Below the pieces are notes generated by a model. It was given only the letters and a program-made list of their open reading frames with translations. It was not told where the DNA came from and did not search any database. The translations under genes and the position numbers were made by a program. From Colwellia sp. (GTDB lineage Bacteria > Pseudomonadota > Gammaproteobacteria > Enterobacterales > Alteromonadaceae): a stretch of 64,000 nt of DNA. Within the stretch, counting starts at the first letter, position 1; each line of letters begins with the position of its first letter. The DNA lies in the NCBI GenBank assembly GCA_022969175.1, contig JALJPB010000001.1, positions 1 through 64,000 on the forward strand, read 5' to 3'. Shown one piece after another: positions 7,451-15,397 of the stretch.

Positions 7451-8836
7451 ATGAAAAAATTAATTACTGGTATTACCTCTGTAGCTATCGCTTTTTTATC
7501 GATAGCTTTTTCATCGATATTAAGTTTTTCTGTTAATGCCGATAAGATAGATGATTTTTTGTTAAAGAAGATGCAGGATAAAAAAATTCCTGGCTTACAA
7601 ATAGCTATCATACAAAACAACAAAATCATCAAAACAGCAAATTATGGTATCGCAAATATACAAGATAACATTGCGGTTACCGACAATACCGTTTTTACCA
7701 TTAATTCGATGACCAAGTCTTTTGTCGGGGTTGCCATTATGCAACTTGTCGAAAAAGGAGACCTAGCATTATCAGATAAAGCTTCCTCCTATATACCAGA
7801 CTTACCTGATGCTTGGCTAGGTATCACAATTAAACAACTTCTGACCAATACATCAGGCCTGCCTAAAATTGAGTCAGGAACATCTCTCATTTCACCTAAA
7901 GGCGATGAAGCTTCTTGGAGCTTAGTTCAAACCTTGCCCATGCTCGCCAAAGCCAATACTAAATTTCAGTATACTTCGACTAATTATTTATTATTAGGGA
8001 AAATTATTACCCGTGTTAGTGGTAAAGCGTTTACTGATTTTATTGCGCACAATCAATTGGATAAAGTGGGCATGAATAAAACAAAGTCAGCGGGTTTTAC
8101 TCACTTTCAGGGCGTTATTCCTCATCAAGCGAGAGGCTATACCTATTATTTTGGTAATGAATTAACCACGATTCAGTATGAAATATCGCCCTTACTCAGA
8201 GCTGGGGCAGGTATGAATTCAAATGTGAAAGAGATAGCACGTTGGGCGATTGCCTTACAAAAAGGACAGCTACTAAGTAAGCTTTCAAGCTTAGAAGCAC
8301 TGTGGTCGCCTGCTATACTCGACAATGGTGAAACTGAAGGGTTTAATCGTCTTTTAAATGGTTATGCACTTGGTTGGCAAGTTATAGGCAGAGATGAGCA
8401 TCCGGCTATTGCTTCAGTTGGTGGCGATAGGTCTGCGTTGGTGATATACCCTGAGGACAACCTATCAATTATTGTCATTACCAATCTAATGGGTGCAAGC
8501 CCCGAGTCTTTTATTGATGAAATCGCTAATTTTTATATTCCGGATATGGAGGCTATCCATGGTATTGCCGTTTCGGAAAATACTTTAGAGAATTATGCTG
8601 GCCAGTACGTATTTGCTGAATTTAATGTTGCCGTGCAGTTAAAAGATAATCGCTTATCCTTGTTAGTTTCAGGAGAAGGGCAAGAGGCGTTTACCATTTA
8701 TGCAAAGTCGGATACTCATTTCTTCGCTAAAGTTATAGATTTACAGGTTAGCTTTGAGCTTAAGGGAGATGATGTTGTGCCATCACTTATCATTCATCAA
8801 GCAGATGAAGTTTTCACTGGAAAAAAAGAGCGTTAA
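7451..8836 (+). CDS. serine hydrolase, beta-lactamase/class C-like family
   Basis: A 461-residue exported protein with a signal peptide (about 1-30, ending SFSVNA). The beta-lactamase/transpeptidase-like domain has the nucleophile motif S86-M-T-K89 and Y174-T-S in place of the usual Y-x-N. A C-terminal domain of about 90 residues (from about ENTLENYAGQY) resembles the lipocalin-like extension of AmpH- and esterase-type relatives. It may act as an esterase, D-amino-acid peptidase or weak beta-lactamase; resistance should not be assumed. ATG 7451 follows AAAAGGACGTT. It is large for a cassette and may be independent of the array. Confidence 0.8.
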   Translation: MKKLITGITSVAIAFLSIAFSSILSFSVNADKIDDFLLKKMQDKKIPGLQIAIIQNNKIIKTANYGIANIQDNIAVTDNTVFTINSMTKSFVGVAIMQLVEKGDLALSDKASSYIPDLPDAWLGITIKQLLTNTSGLPKIESGTSLISPKGDEASWSLVQTLPMLAKANTKFQYTSTNYLLLGKIITRVSGKAFTDFIAHNQLDKVGMNKTKSAGFTHFQGVIPHQARGYTYYFGNELTTIQYEISPLLRAGAGMNSNVKEIARWAIALQKGQLLSKLSSLEALWSPAILDNGETEGFNRLLNGYALGWQVIGRDEHPAIASVGGDRSALVIYPEDNLSIIVITNLMGASPESFIDEIANFYIPDMEAIHGIAVSENTLENYAGQYVFAEFNVAVQLKDNRLSLLVSGEGQEAFTIYAKSDTHFFAKVIDLQVSFELKGDDVVPSLIIHQADEVFTGKKER

Positions 8837-8923
8837 TTTATGTTGATATACAACCATAGCTTTTCGCTTAGAAAAACTTAGTTACTAAAGGAAATTATTA
8901 TCAAATATCTCACCTGTGCAGCC

Positions 8924-9559
8924 ATGGCTTTACTTTTAACTTCAAATTGTATGGCTAATACTATATACAAAAAATTTCCCAGTGAAATTAAATCTAATGA
9001 ACAATATGTCTTCTATTCCCACGGTTTTATCGTGGAAGGTCAAAACCCTACGCCAATAAATCCACGTTGGGGGATGTATGACTTTCCTGAAATTAAAAAG
9101 ACTCTCTCAGATGATAGCTATAACCTTATTGCTTATCATCGACCAAAAGGTACTGAGCCAAGAGCCTTTGCTAAAAAACTGGCTGAAAATGCGAATACTC
9201 TAATTGAACATGGTGTTAAAGCTGAAAATATTACTTTTATCGGTTTTTCGCGTGGTGGAGCGATAACGGTATTAACGTCAAATTACTTAGCTTCGGATAA
9301 AGTGAATTTTGTTATTTTGGCAGGCTGTTCAGAATTTGTTAAAAACAATGCTGAATTGGAAGTGTATGGCCGTGTATTTTCTGTATTTGAAACTTCTGAT
9401 GGCGTTGGTTCTTGTCAATTTTTAATTGACCGTAGTAAAAGAGTCAAAAGTTTCGAAGAGATATCAATTAGTACAGGTAAAGAACACGGTGCCTTTTATC
9501 AACCTCTTCCTGAGTGGATTATACCTGTCAAAAAGTGGCTCAAATCAAATGGTAACTAA
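8924..9559 (+). CDS. alpha/beta-hydrolase family protein, probably exported
   Basis: A 211-residue protein (from ATG 8924) with an alpha/beta-hydrolase core: strand VFYSHGF, nucleophile elbow G107-F-S109-R-G111, possible acid D159 and catalytic H188 (GKEHGAF). The substrate is unknown. The first ATG leaves a hydrophobic N-terminus without charged residues and without a ribosome site. The in-frame codons ATT 8897 and ATC 8900 follow AAAGGAA and would give a full signal peptide (I-KYLTCAAMALLLTSNCMA). The true start therefore seems to be a non-ATG codon, or an ATG has mutated. The stop codon overlaps attC-like site 7. Confidence 0.7.
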   Translation: MALLLTSNCMANTIYKKFPSEIKSNEQYVFYSHGFIVEGQNPTPINPRWGMYDFPEIKKTLSDDSYNLIAYHRPKGTEPRAFAKKLAENANTLIEHGVKAENITFIGFSRGGAITVLTSNYLASDKVNFVILAGCSEFVKNNAELEVYGRVFSVFETSDGVGSCQFLIDRSKRVKSFEEISISTGKEHGAFYQPLPEWIIPVKKWLKSNGN

Positions 9560-9646
9560 CAAATGGTTATAATGCCTCAATTGGCTGCCTTGATTCTCTA
9601 CACATTTTAACCAACTATTAACTTAACCTATACTTGGACGTTAGAT
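9554..9646 (+). repeat. attC-like site 7 (best conserved core)
   Basis: About 93 bp from AACTAAC (9554-9560) to GTTAGAT (9640-9646). The right end fits the GTTRRRY core perfectly, and the left end is complementary to it at six of seven positions. Inner arms AATTGGCTG and CCAACTATT pair partly. The site starts at the stop codon of the hydrolase gene and is followed 30 bp later by the GNAT gene. Confidence 0.65.
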
Positions 9647-9675
9647 AACAGTGCCAACCTAGTATAAAGGCAATT

Positions 9676-10134
9676 ATGATAACAAAACTTGATAATTCAA
9701 ATGAAAATGTTGCTAAGCAAATTTTTACCATCTTTCAAGACTCTTATAAAGTAGAGGCTCAACTTATTGGCGTTGATGATTTTCCTCCTCTGTTACGAAG
9801 CGCTAAAGATATAGAAAATTCAAAAACAATATTTTATGGTTTTATTGAAAATGAATGTCTCGCGGCAATTATAGAAATTGTGGTAGAGGATAAGCATCTA
9901 GAAATTAATAGTTTAACTGTCGACCCCCAGTATTTTAGAAAAGGTATAGCAGGTAAGTTGATAGGTTATATTCTAGAGAATATTGACTTTTCAACAGCAA
10001 TTGTAGAAACAGCCGTGGTAAATACTCCAGCAATCAATTTATATAAGAAACATGGCTTTATTGAGTTTAAGCGATGGACGCCATCACATGGCATTGAAAA
10101 GCTGGCAATGTCGATTGAATTTTCTACCGGATAA
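9676..10134 (+). CDS. GNAT family N-acetyltransferase
   Basis: A 152-residue protein with the GNAT fold. Strand 4 and motif A read LEINSLTVDPQYFRKGIAGKLI, with R-K-G-I-A-G as the acetyl-CoA pyrophosphate loop, and motif B contains VVNTPAINLYKKHGF. It should acetylate an amine on a small molecule or protein, but the acceptor cannot be told. ATG 9676 follows AAAGGCAATT. It is a single-gene cassette between sites 7 and 8; acetyltransferases are among the commonest integron cargo. Confidence 0.9.
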   Translation: MITKLDNSNENVAKQIFTIFQDSYKVEAQLIGVDDFPPLLRSAKDIENSKTIFYGFIENECLAAIIEIVVEDKHLEINSLTVDPQYFRKGIAGKLIGYILENIDFSTAIVETAVVNTPAINLYKKHGFIEFKRWTPSHGIEKLAMSIEFSTG

Positions 10135-10207
10135 ATAACAGTTGATCTTTGTTGCTTCATCGCTCATTTTAATCAACTGTTTTTTTGCCATTGTTTGCAC
10201 GTTAGCT
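10132..10207 (+). repeat. attC-like site 8 (short)
   Basis: About 76 bp from TAAATAACA, overlapping the GNAT stop, to GCACGTTAGCT. Inner arms CAGTTGATC (10139-10147) and AATCAACTG (10171-10179) pair well around TTGTTGCTTCATCGCTC. The right core GTTAGCT matches GTTRRRY at six of seven positions. Confidence 0.6.
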
Positions 10208-10326
10208 TCATTGGTAACTTGGTATTGAACGCTTATATTGAAAGTATCTTACAAGCTAAATATTGTTTAAAGAACAGGCTTTTCGTATATTAAATTAGAA
10301 TTAATTTGTTTTAATAAGAGGGAACT

Positions 10327-10503
10327 ATGAAAAAATTTTACAAATGGATAATTCTTGCTACTTTGTTGGTGGCAGCTCTCATTTCATACAGCTATGGGTT
10401 CTCGCATGGCGTTGCTACCTTTATTGTTTTAGGTGTCGTTTTAGAATTAAGCTTCTGGTTAGGTGTTTTCGGTGAAAACATAAAAAGGTTAGTCCTACGG
10501 TAG
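10327..10503 (+). CDS. small two-helix membrane protein (58 residues)
   Basis: ATG 10327 to TAG 10501 encodes MKKFYKWIILATLLVAALIS and a second hydrophobic segment, ATFIVLGVVLELSFWLGVFG, ending with basic residues (NIKRLVLR). AGAGGGA lies 6 nt before the ATG. The positive ends and two spans suggest a hairpin inner-membrane protein with both ends in the cytoplasm. I do not know its function; small proteins of this kind are common in marine gammaproteobacteria. It follows attC-like site 8 and could be a cassette of its own. Confidence 0.7.
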   Translation: MKKFYKWIILATLLVAALISYSYGFSHGVATFIVLGVVLELSFWLGVFGENIKRLVLR

Positions 10504-10633
10504 TTAAAACGAATCCCTCGTTAGCAGGCTAGTACCTAGTGGGGGAATTGTGTTTATGTTTCACATTCGATTTGAGAATATGTTTAAGGTTTTGTAGTTA
10601 TTTCAACTTAATATGGAAATTAGGGATTAAAAT

Positions 10634-11044
10634 ATGAATTCAGTGAGATCTAAAGAAGAAGTATCATTCATTTTATTGAGAAGTATTCTTGGCGTCATCA
10701 TTGCGAGTCATGGTTGGCATCGACTTTTAACCGGAGGCTATGAACCTTTCGGCGGGTGGTTAACAGGTGAAGGCTTTCCTTTTGGTACCGGTATAGCTTT
10801 GGCTGTAACACTTTTTGAGGTGTTCGGTTCTCTCTTTTTAATACTAGGTAAAAAGTTACCTTATATTTGTGCCGCTTTTATTGTTATTTATTTTACTGGA
10901 TTAGTTTTGGTGCACTTCCAACATGGATGGTTTGTTGTGGGCTCTGGCTCTAATGGAATTGAGTATAGCGTTCTGTTAATAGTCTCACTTTTCTGTATTG
11001 GTTACCCTAAGATAAATACACCAGCTGAATCAGTTTTATCGTAA
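10634..11044 (+). CDS. DoxX family membrane protein
   Basis: A 136-residue inner-membrane protein with four helices. It fits the DoxX family: helix 1 carries LLRSILGVIIASHGWHRL, the next loop has PFGGWLTGEGFPFGTGIA, and helix 4 begins NGIEYSVLLI. DoxX-like proteins are linked to oxidative or thiol stress complexes, or form the membrane subunit of small quinone-linked enzymes, but this one has no partner nearby. ATG 10634 follows TTAGGGATTAAAAT with only a weak ribosome site. No clear attC-like site lies between it and the next gene. Confidence 0.85.
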   Translation: MNSVRSKEEVSFILLRSILGVIIASHGWHRLLTGGYEPFGGWLTGEGFPFGTGIALAVTLFEVFGSLFLILGKKLPYICAAFIVIYFTGLVLVHFQHGWFVVGSGSNGIEYSVLLIVSLFCIGYPKINTPAESVLS

Positions 11045-11201
11045 CTTTACCTTGCATATTTACTTAATTACTTTTGCTATTGTTGCTACAAGTAAAGCAT
11101 GCAAGACACTCAATAAGGTGTTTAATCTCTACTCCAGATCTTGAGCACTAGGTTGATATTGTCTACAATAACGCACTTTTTATTTAATTCAGGTCACAAA
11201 T

Positions 11202-11450
11202 ATGAACGACACTAAATCGCAACCCGCTTTACCGGATCGTCTTTCGGGTAATCCCCGCAGCCCACATCATGTGGAAGAAATTTTTGAACACAATATTGGT
11301 ATTCGGCTGAACGGTAAAGAGCGTAACGATGTTGAAGAGTATTGCATCAGTGAAGGCTGGGTAAAAATTCCTTCACCTAAAGCGTTAGACCGTCGAGGAC
11401 AACCGCTTTTGATAACACTAAAAGGAACTGTTGAAGCCTTTTATAAATAA
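11202..11450 (+). CDS. DUF3297 family protein
   Basis: An 82-residue soluble protein with the whole DUF3297 pattern: LPDRLSGNPRSPHHVEE, IGIRLNGKERNDVEEYC, SEGWVKIPSPKALDRRGQPL and LKGTVEAFY. The family is widespread in proteobacteria and has no established function. The region upstream is AT-rich and may hold its own promoter, and no attC-like site is near, so it may be ordinary chromosomal DNA within the array. The start ATG 11202 follows CAGGTCACAAAT, a weak ribosome site. Confidence 0.9.
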   Translation: MNDTKSQPALPDRLSGNPRSPHHVEEIFEHNIGIRLNGKERNDVEEYCISEGWVKIPSPKALDRRGQPLLITLKGTVEAFYK

Positions 11451-11662
11451 AACATCGGGCCCTTCTGGTTTTCTCCTGGGGGGGCGTTATGTTTGTCTGT
11501 ATTTAACGCGTTTCTCTGAACGGTATAATCCTCTCTGATAGTTTTTTATTCATAACTTGTAACAATTTTAAAGGTTTACTTCTTCACTGTTTATCTATCA
11601 AATAGTGCTTTACATCGTTGCTCTTTAGCAATGAAACTCTAAACCTAGGTAAGGGATCTAAA

Positions 11663-12121
11663 ATGAATAAAGTAAAACTATTTTCAATGACTGTTGCGAT
11701 TTTTACATTTTTATTATCAACAGTTAGTCATGCTGAATCTGTGACAGGTAAAGAATACCAAGCAGTGGTAGAAACGGCTTATAACTATTTTAATGGCGCG
11801 GCAAATGGGGATCAAGCGCTACTTTCAAAAGCGTTTGATCTGGAATTTGGTCATGTGAAAATGATTACTGTTAACAAAGAAACGGGCAAAGAAACTATTA
11901 AAACTGTGCCGTTAAATGAGTTTGCGGGCTATTTCAAAAAAGCAACTAAGGATACATGGGTAGCCAATATCCTGTCGGTTGATATAGTTGATGACAAAAT
12001 GGCTATGGTAAAGCTTGATTTTCATACGGCAAAAACACATTACATTGATTACCTTGTAATGTATAAGCGCGACAATGGATGGCGTATTATCAATAAAACA
12101 TTTATTGCAAAGAAAAAGTAG
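11663..12121 (+). CDS. exported NTF2-like (lumazine-binding type) protein
   Basis: A 152-residue secreted or periplasmic protein. A signal peptide (MNKVKLFSMTVAIFTFLLST to SHA-ES) is followed by an NTF2-like cone fold: a helical start (YQAVVETAYNYFNGAANGD), then strands ending with YLVMYKRDNGWRIINKTF, as in putative lumazine-binding proteins. The ligand is unknown. I start at ATG 11663, with TAAGGGA 7 nt upstream, because the longer frame from 11618 would put 15 residues before the signal peptide. attC-like site 9 lies just after the stop. Confidence 0.75.
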   Translation: MNKVKLFSMTVAIFTFLLSTVSHAESVTGKEYQAVVETAYNYFNGAANGDQALLSKAFDLEFGHVKMITVNKETGKETIKTVPLNEFAGYFKKATKDTWVANILSVDIVDDKMAMVKLDFHTAKTHYIDYLVMYKRDNGWRIINKTFIAKKK

Positions 12122-12132
12122 TAGCTAAAGAC

Positions 12133-12225
12133 AACTAACAATTGGCAGTATAACCTTTAATGCTCGCTTAGTTTCTCGCTATAATTTAGCAAACTATTAT
12201 CACCTTATTAAACGAGCCTTAGTTG
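12133..12225 (+). repeat. attC-like site 9
   Basis: About 93 bp from AACTAAC (12133-12139) to GAGCCTTAGTT. The centre TTAGTTTCTCGCTATAATTTAG followed by CAAACTATTATCACC matches the right half of site 1. The right core is changed to CCTTAG. A good GGAGGG ribosome site for the TTG-started GrpB gene follows. Confidence 0.5.
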
Positions 12226-12239
12226 CTAATGGAGGGAAC

Positions 12240-12758
12240 TTGAGCAATAGAGTTATTGAAGTTGTTAATCACGATCCAAATTGGAAAGAAGCCTTTGATA
12301 CGGAAAAGGTGCTGTTAACCAAAGTTATTGGTTGCAATGCGGTAAAAATTGAACATATCGGCAGTACGGCTGTTGTCGGTTTATCGGCAAAACCTGTCAT
12401 TGATATTTTAATTGAGGTTACCAATCTTAAAGCGTTGGATACTGCCAATAAAAAAATTGAAGGCCTTGGTTACATTATTAAAGGTGAAAATGGCATTTCA
12501 GGTAGGCGCTATTTTCAAAAAGGCGGTAATCAACGTAGTCATCATGTTCATGCTTTTCAAACCAATGATTTAAACTTACTTCGCCATAGAGCATTTAAAG
12601 AATATCTAATTGCACACCCTAGTGTTGCTTCAGAATATGGCAAACTAAAACAAGAGGCGGCTTTTGAAAGTGAAAATAATATCAATTTGTATATGACATT
12701 GAAAAACGATTTTATTCAAAAACATGAAAAATTTGCCCTTGAGTGGTTCTGCAACTAA
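12240..12758 (+). CDS. GrpB family (UPF0157) nucleotidyltransferase-fold protein
   Basis: A 172-residue protein of the GrpB/UPF0157 family, which has a nucleotidyltransferase-like fold; some members are fused to dephospho-CoA kinase. Family motifs are VNHDPNWKEAFDTEK, IEHIGSTAVVGLSAKPVIDI and HHVHAFQ...HRAFKEYLIAHP. The D-x-L pair in VIDILIEV is where catalytic acids lie in the fold. The start is TTG 12240, with GGAGGG at 12231-12236. The gene sits between attC-like sites 9 and 10, and GrpB genes occur in other integron arrays. Confidence 0.85.
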   Translation: MSNRVIEVVNHDPNWKEAFDTEKVLLTKVIGCNAVKIEHIGSTAVVGLSAKPVIDILIEVTNLKALDTANKKIEGLGYIIKGENGISGRRYFQKGGNQRSHHVHAFQTNDLNLLRHRAFKEYLIAHPSVASEYGKLKQEAAFESENNINLYMTLKNDFIQKHEKFALEWFCN

Positions 12759-12847
12759 ATTAGCTGTTCAGCAAAGGCAGTTGGCTTTTGCTGCTTCGTC
12801 ACTTATTCTAATCAACTATATTTAGCCTATTAACAGGGCGTTTAACT
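12752..12847 (+). repeat. attC-like site 10
   Basis: About 96 bp from CAACTAAAT, overlapping the GrpB stop, to CAGGGCGTTTAAC. Inner arms CAGTTGGCT (12778-12786) and AATCAACTA (12810-12818) pair around TTTGCTGCTTCGTCACTTA, very like sites 3 and 5. The right core is GCGTTTA rather than GCGTTAG. This is the last site in the array that I can recognise with reasonable confidence. Confidence 0.55.
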
Positions 12848-12867
12848 ATTATCGAAATGGAGTTTAA

Positions 12868-13335
12868 ATGTCAGAGTATTTTGCAAAAATTAATTGGGCG
12901 AGAGCCAGTGATGAAAACTATATTGATAATAAGTACAGTAGGGGTCATGAGTGGCTTTTTGATGGTGGGGCAACTGTTAAGGCATCATCTTCTCCACATG
13001 TCGTCTCTTTACCATATTCTGTTGAGGAAAACGTCGATCCAGAGGAGGCTTTTGTTGCATCACTCTCAAGTTGTCACATGTTGTTTTTTTTATCAATTGC
13101 CGCTAAAAGACGATATGTTGTCGATTCATACACCGATAATGCGGTAGGTGTTATGGGAAAAGATGAAAACGGTAGAATTTCAATGACTAAAGTCACACTC
13201 AGGCCTAATGTTCAATTTTCAGGTGATAGAAAACCGACAATGGAACAACTTGAAAAAATGCATCATCAATCTCATGACCAATGTTTTATTGCTAATTCAG
13301 TGAAAACTGAAATTGTTACAGAAATCATCCTCTAG
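12868..13335 (+). CDS. OsmC family peroxidase-like protein
   Basis: A 155-residue cytosolic protein of the OsmC/Ohr superfamily, thiol-dependent peroxidases that reduce organic hydroperoxides. Both redox cysteines are present: C69 in ASLSSCHM and C139 in HHQSHDQCFIANSVKTE. The N-terminal WLFDGGATVKASSSPHVVSLPYS strand pattern and the PEEAFVASLSSC helix start are typical of the subgroup with DPEE. ATG 12868 follows ATGGAG at 12857-12862. It follows attC-like site 10 directly and is a plausible cassette. Confidence 0.88.
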   Translation: MSEYFAKINWARASDENYIDNKYSRGHEWLFDGGATVKASSSPHVVSLPYSVEENVDPEEAFVASLSSCHMLFFLSIAAKRRYVVDSYTDNAVGVMGKDENGRISMTKVTLRPNVQFSGDRKPTMEQLEKMHHQSHDQCFIANSVKTEIVTEIIL

Positions 13336-13413
13336 CAAGCTAATCAATAAAGATGTTAAATCGATGGGTTGTCAACAGTGGAGCTATTTAATGAAAAATG
13401 AAGAGGATAAATT

Positions 13414-13680
13414 ATGTATATAAACCTTTGGGGATTTTTAACCGCTGCAGTTGTTTTAGTCACATTGCTTGTTATTTGTATTGTTTTTATGGTCCAGAAA
13501 ACCAAAGTTAAGCAATTGGAAATAGAGGCTTTGAAAATTAAAAGCAATAATTTAGACCTTGATGCTGAAGACATGGTTAATAAAAATCTCCAAGATCAAT
13601 TAAGTCGAATTGAAATATTAGAGGCTATAGTTACTGATAAAAATTATGACTTGAGTGAAAGAATCACTCAGCTCAAATAA
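13414..13680 (+). CDS. PspB-like small membrane protein with coiled coil
   Basis: An 88-residue protein with one N-terminal membrane helix (about 5-29) followed by a charged helical tail. The end DQLSRIEILEAIVTDKNYDLSERI resembles the C-terminal leucine-zipper-like segment of PspB family envelope-stress proteins (RIQ-x-LE-x-ILD in PspB). PspB works with PspC to sense membrane damage, but no pspA or pspC is seen here, so the role is inferred only. ATG 13414 follows AAGAGGATAAAT. Confidence 0.55.
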   Translation: MYINLWGFLTAAVVLVTLLVICIVFMVQKTKVKQLEIEALKIKSNNLDLDAEDMVNKNLQDQLSRIEILEAIVTDKNYDLSERITQLK

Positions 13681-13740
13681 TAAAACTCAGTCAGTTACAG
13701 CCAGAGTTACAGTAAAAAATAACATTAATGGAGTTCTCTT

Positions 13741-14244
13741 TTGCAGTACCGTAAAATCCATATCATTGGCGCTCCTGGAAGTGGTAAAACGTTTTGCTCT
13801 ATTAAGCTGCAAGAATTAATAAAATTAAAAGCTCACGATCTTGACCAAATATTTTGGCAGCAGAATAAAAATGTTTATCTGCGCTCAAATGAAGAGTCGA
13901 GGACAGAAAAGTTAAATCAAGTATTGTCACAAGAACGATGGATTATAGAGGGGGTTTATTATAAATGGCTGGCAGATGCTTTTTGTGATGCTGACCTCAT
14001 TGTTTTTCTAAACCCACCGGTATTACTAAGGCAATGGCGAATTTTTAAACGCTTCCTAAAGCGGAAATTTATTTTAGGCCAATTCCGTAAAGAGTCATTA
14101 GCCTCTTTTATTGAAATGTATTGGTGGAATCAAAAATTTGATGACGATAATATGCTTCGTATTTTAGATTTTACTGCCAAACATAAAAGTAAAATAATAT
14201 TTTGTAAAAATTACAATGAACTACTAAGTAAAATTAATAGCTAA
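13741..14244 (+). CDS. P-loop kinase-like protein (adenylate-kinase / topology-modulation type)
   Basis: A 167-residue soluble protein that begins with a P-loop (IHIIGAPGSGKT), followed by LKAHDLDQIFWQ and RWIIEGVYYKW, the layout of the FlaR or 'DNA topology modulation' family. These are adenylate-kinase-like NMP-kinase folds with no known substrate. Arginines in the lid (LRQWRIFKRFLKRKF) are also typical. The start is TTG 13741, with ATGGAG 7 nt upstream. It is alone between unrelated neighbours, and no clear attC-like site borders it. Confidence 0.75.
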   Translation: MQYRKIHIIGAPGSGKTFCSIKLQELIKLKAHDLDQIFWQQNKNVYLRSNEESRTEKLNQVLSQERWIIEGVYYKWLADAFCDADLIVFLNPPVLLRQWRIFKRFLKRKFILGQFRKESLASFIEMYWWNQKFDDDNMLRILDFTAKHKSKIIFCKNYNELLSKINS

Positions 14245-14362
14245 CATGTTGCTAAGCCAATGCATGACAGATGCTTGTTCTATGTTTTTACCGGGTGAGT
14301 CACTCTATTGACCCTGGTAACAAGGCATCGGAAATTACCGACATACAAAAATTGGAGTGGAT

Positions 14363-15136
14363 ATGGATTATTTAAACATTAATAAGGAAGCTTGGGATAA
14401 ACGGACAAAAGTACATGTTGATTCAAAGTTTTACGATATAGCAGCCTTTAAAAATGGACAGTCATCTCTTAACACTGTCGAGCTTGAGCAAGTTGGTAAT
14501 GTGGCAGGAAAAAAGCTTTTACACCTCCAGTGTCATTTTGGCCAAGATACCTTGTCATGGGCTAGGCAAGGAGCAATAGTTACTGGGGTTGATTTATCTA
14601 CAGCAGCAATTGAGCAAGCCAATAAACTCAAATCAGCACTAGGGCTAGACGCTACTTTTGTGGCTAATGATATTTATCAATTTGGTAATGAAAATACAGA
14701 AGAATTTGATATTGTCTTTACCTCTTACGGAGTTCTTTGCTGGTTACCGGATCTGAGTCTTTGGGCAAAAACAATCGCTAGTTCATTGGTAGCCGGTGGG
14801 GAGTTTCATCTTGTTGAATTCCATAGTTTTCATGATTTACTTAGTGGGTATTCGTATTTTCCTCGATCTGAGCCAGATATTGAAGATGAGGGAACATACA
14901 CCGAAAACTGTGATGGGACAAAATCAAAAATGGCCACGTGGGCGCACTCCTTAAGTGAGGTTGTTAATGCCTTGATTTGTGCAGGCTTGAAAATCGAACA
15001 TTTTAAAGAGTACCCATACAGCCCCTATAATTGCTTTGAAGGTCTTGAGCATGTTTCAGGGTTGGGTTATCAGATGTTACACAAGAGCCAACAAGTACCA
15101 CTACTATATTCAATTAAAGCACGAAAACTCGACTAA
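14363..15136 (+). CDS. class I SAM-dependent methyltransferase
   Basis: A 257-residue soluble methyltransferase. Motif I is LLHLQCHFGQDTLSWA, a variant in which the glycine-rich loop reads L-Q-C-H-F-G; motif II has VTGVDLSTAAIEQA, and the acidic post-motif reads FVANDIYQF. These bind S-adenosylmethionine. The LQCHFGQDTL subgroup is common in bacteria, with unknown substrates. I use ATG 14363 because GGAG at 14354-14357 lies 5 nt before it and overlaps the alternative GTG 14357. Two hairpin-like stretches precede it, but not a recognisable attC-like site. Confidence 0.85.
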   Translation: MDYLNINKEAWDKRTKVHVDSKFYDIAAFKNGQSSLNTVELEQVGNVAGKKLLHLQCHFGQDTLSWARQGAIVTGVDLSTAAIEQANKLKSALGLDATFVANDIYQFGNENTEEFDIVFTSYGVLCWLPDLSLWAKTIASSLVAGGEFHLVEFHSFHDLLSGYSYFPRSEPDIEDEGTYTENCDGTKSKMATWAHSLSEVVNALICAGLKIEHFKEYPYSPYNCFEGLEHVSGLGYQMLHKSQQVPLLYSIKARKLD

Positions 15137-15397
15137 CATGGTGAGTTGATTTGAATCTAGTCAGTGTAGATAAATATAAAACTTACAAGTTAAGTCAGAT
15201 TATTGTGATGCATAAACAGGATGCGAACTTTTCATGCTGATTTTTCGCAAGGAAAAACACAACTATTTCTATTTAATCAAACTAATGAGAGCCATTTTAT
15301 TTAGCAAGTTCAGCTTATTTTTTTATCACGATACATTTTGCTGGCGCTATGCACAGCAGGGCGTAAAATGGCTATTTATTCTATTTAACTCTTATGC

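Noticed and set aside
7451-8836. Calling the serine hydrolase an antibiotic-resistance beta-lactamase cassette
   Set aside because: The Y-x-N motif is Y-T-S and the C-terminal domain is of esterase/peptidase type; resistance cannot be inferred.
12857-13147. Overlapping frame in front of and within the OsmC gene
   Set aside because: The OsmC frame has both catalytic cysteines and family motifs; the other frame has neither.
14238-14356. Possible attC-like site between the P-loop gene and the methyltransferase gene
   Set aside because: It begins with GCTAACATG but has no matching right core and no complementary inner arms.
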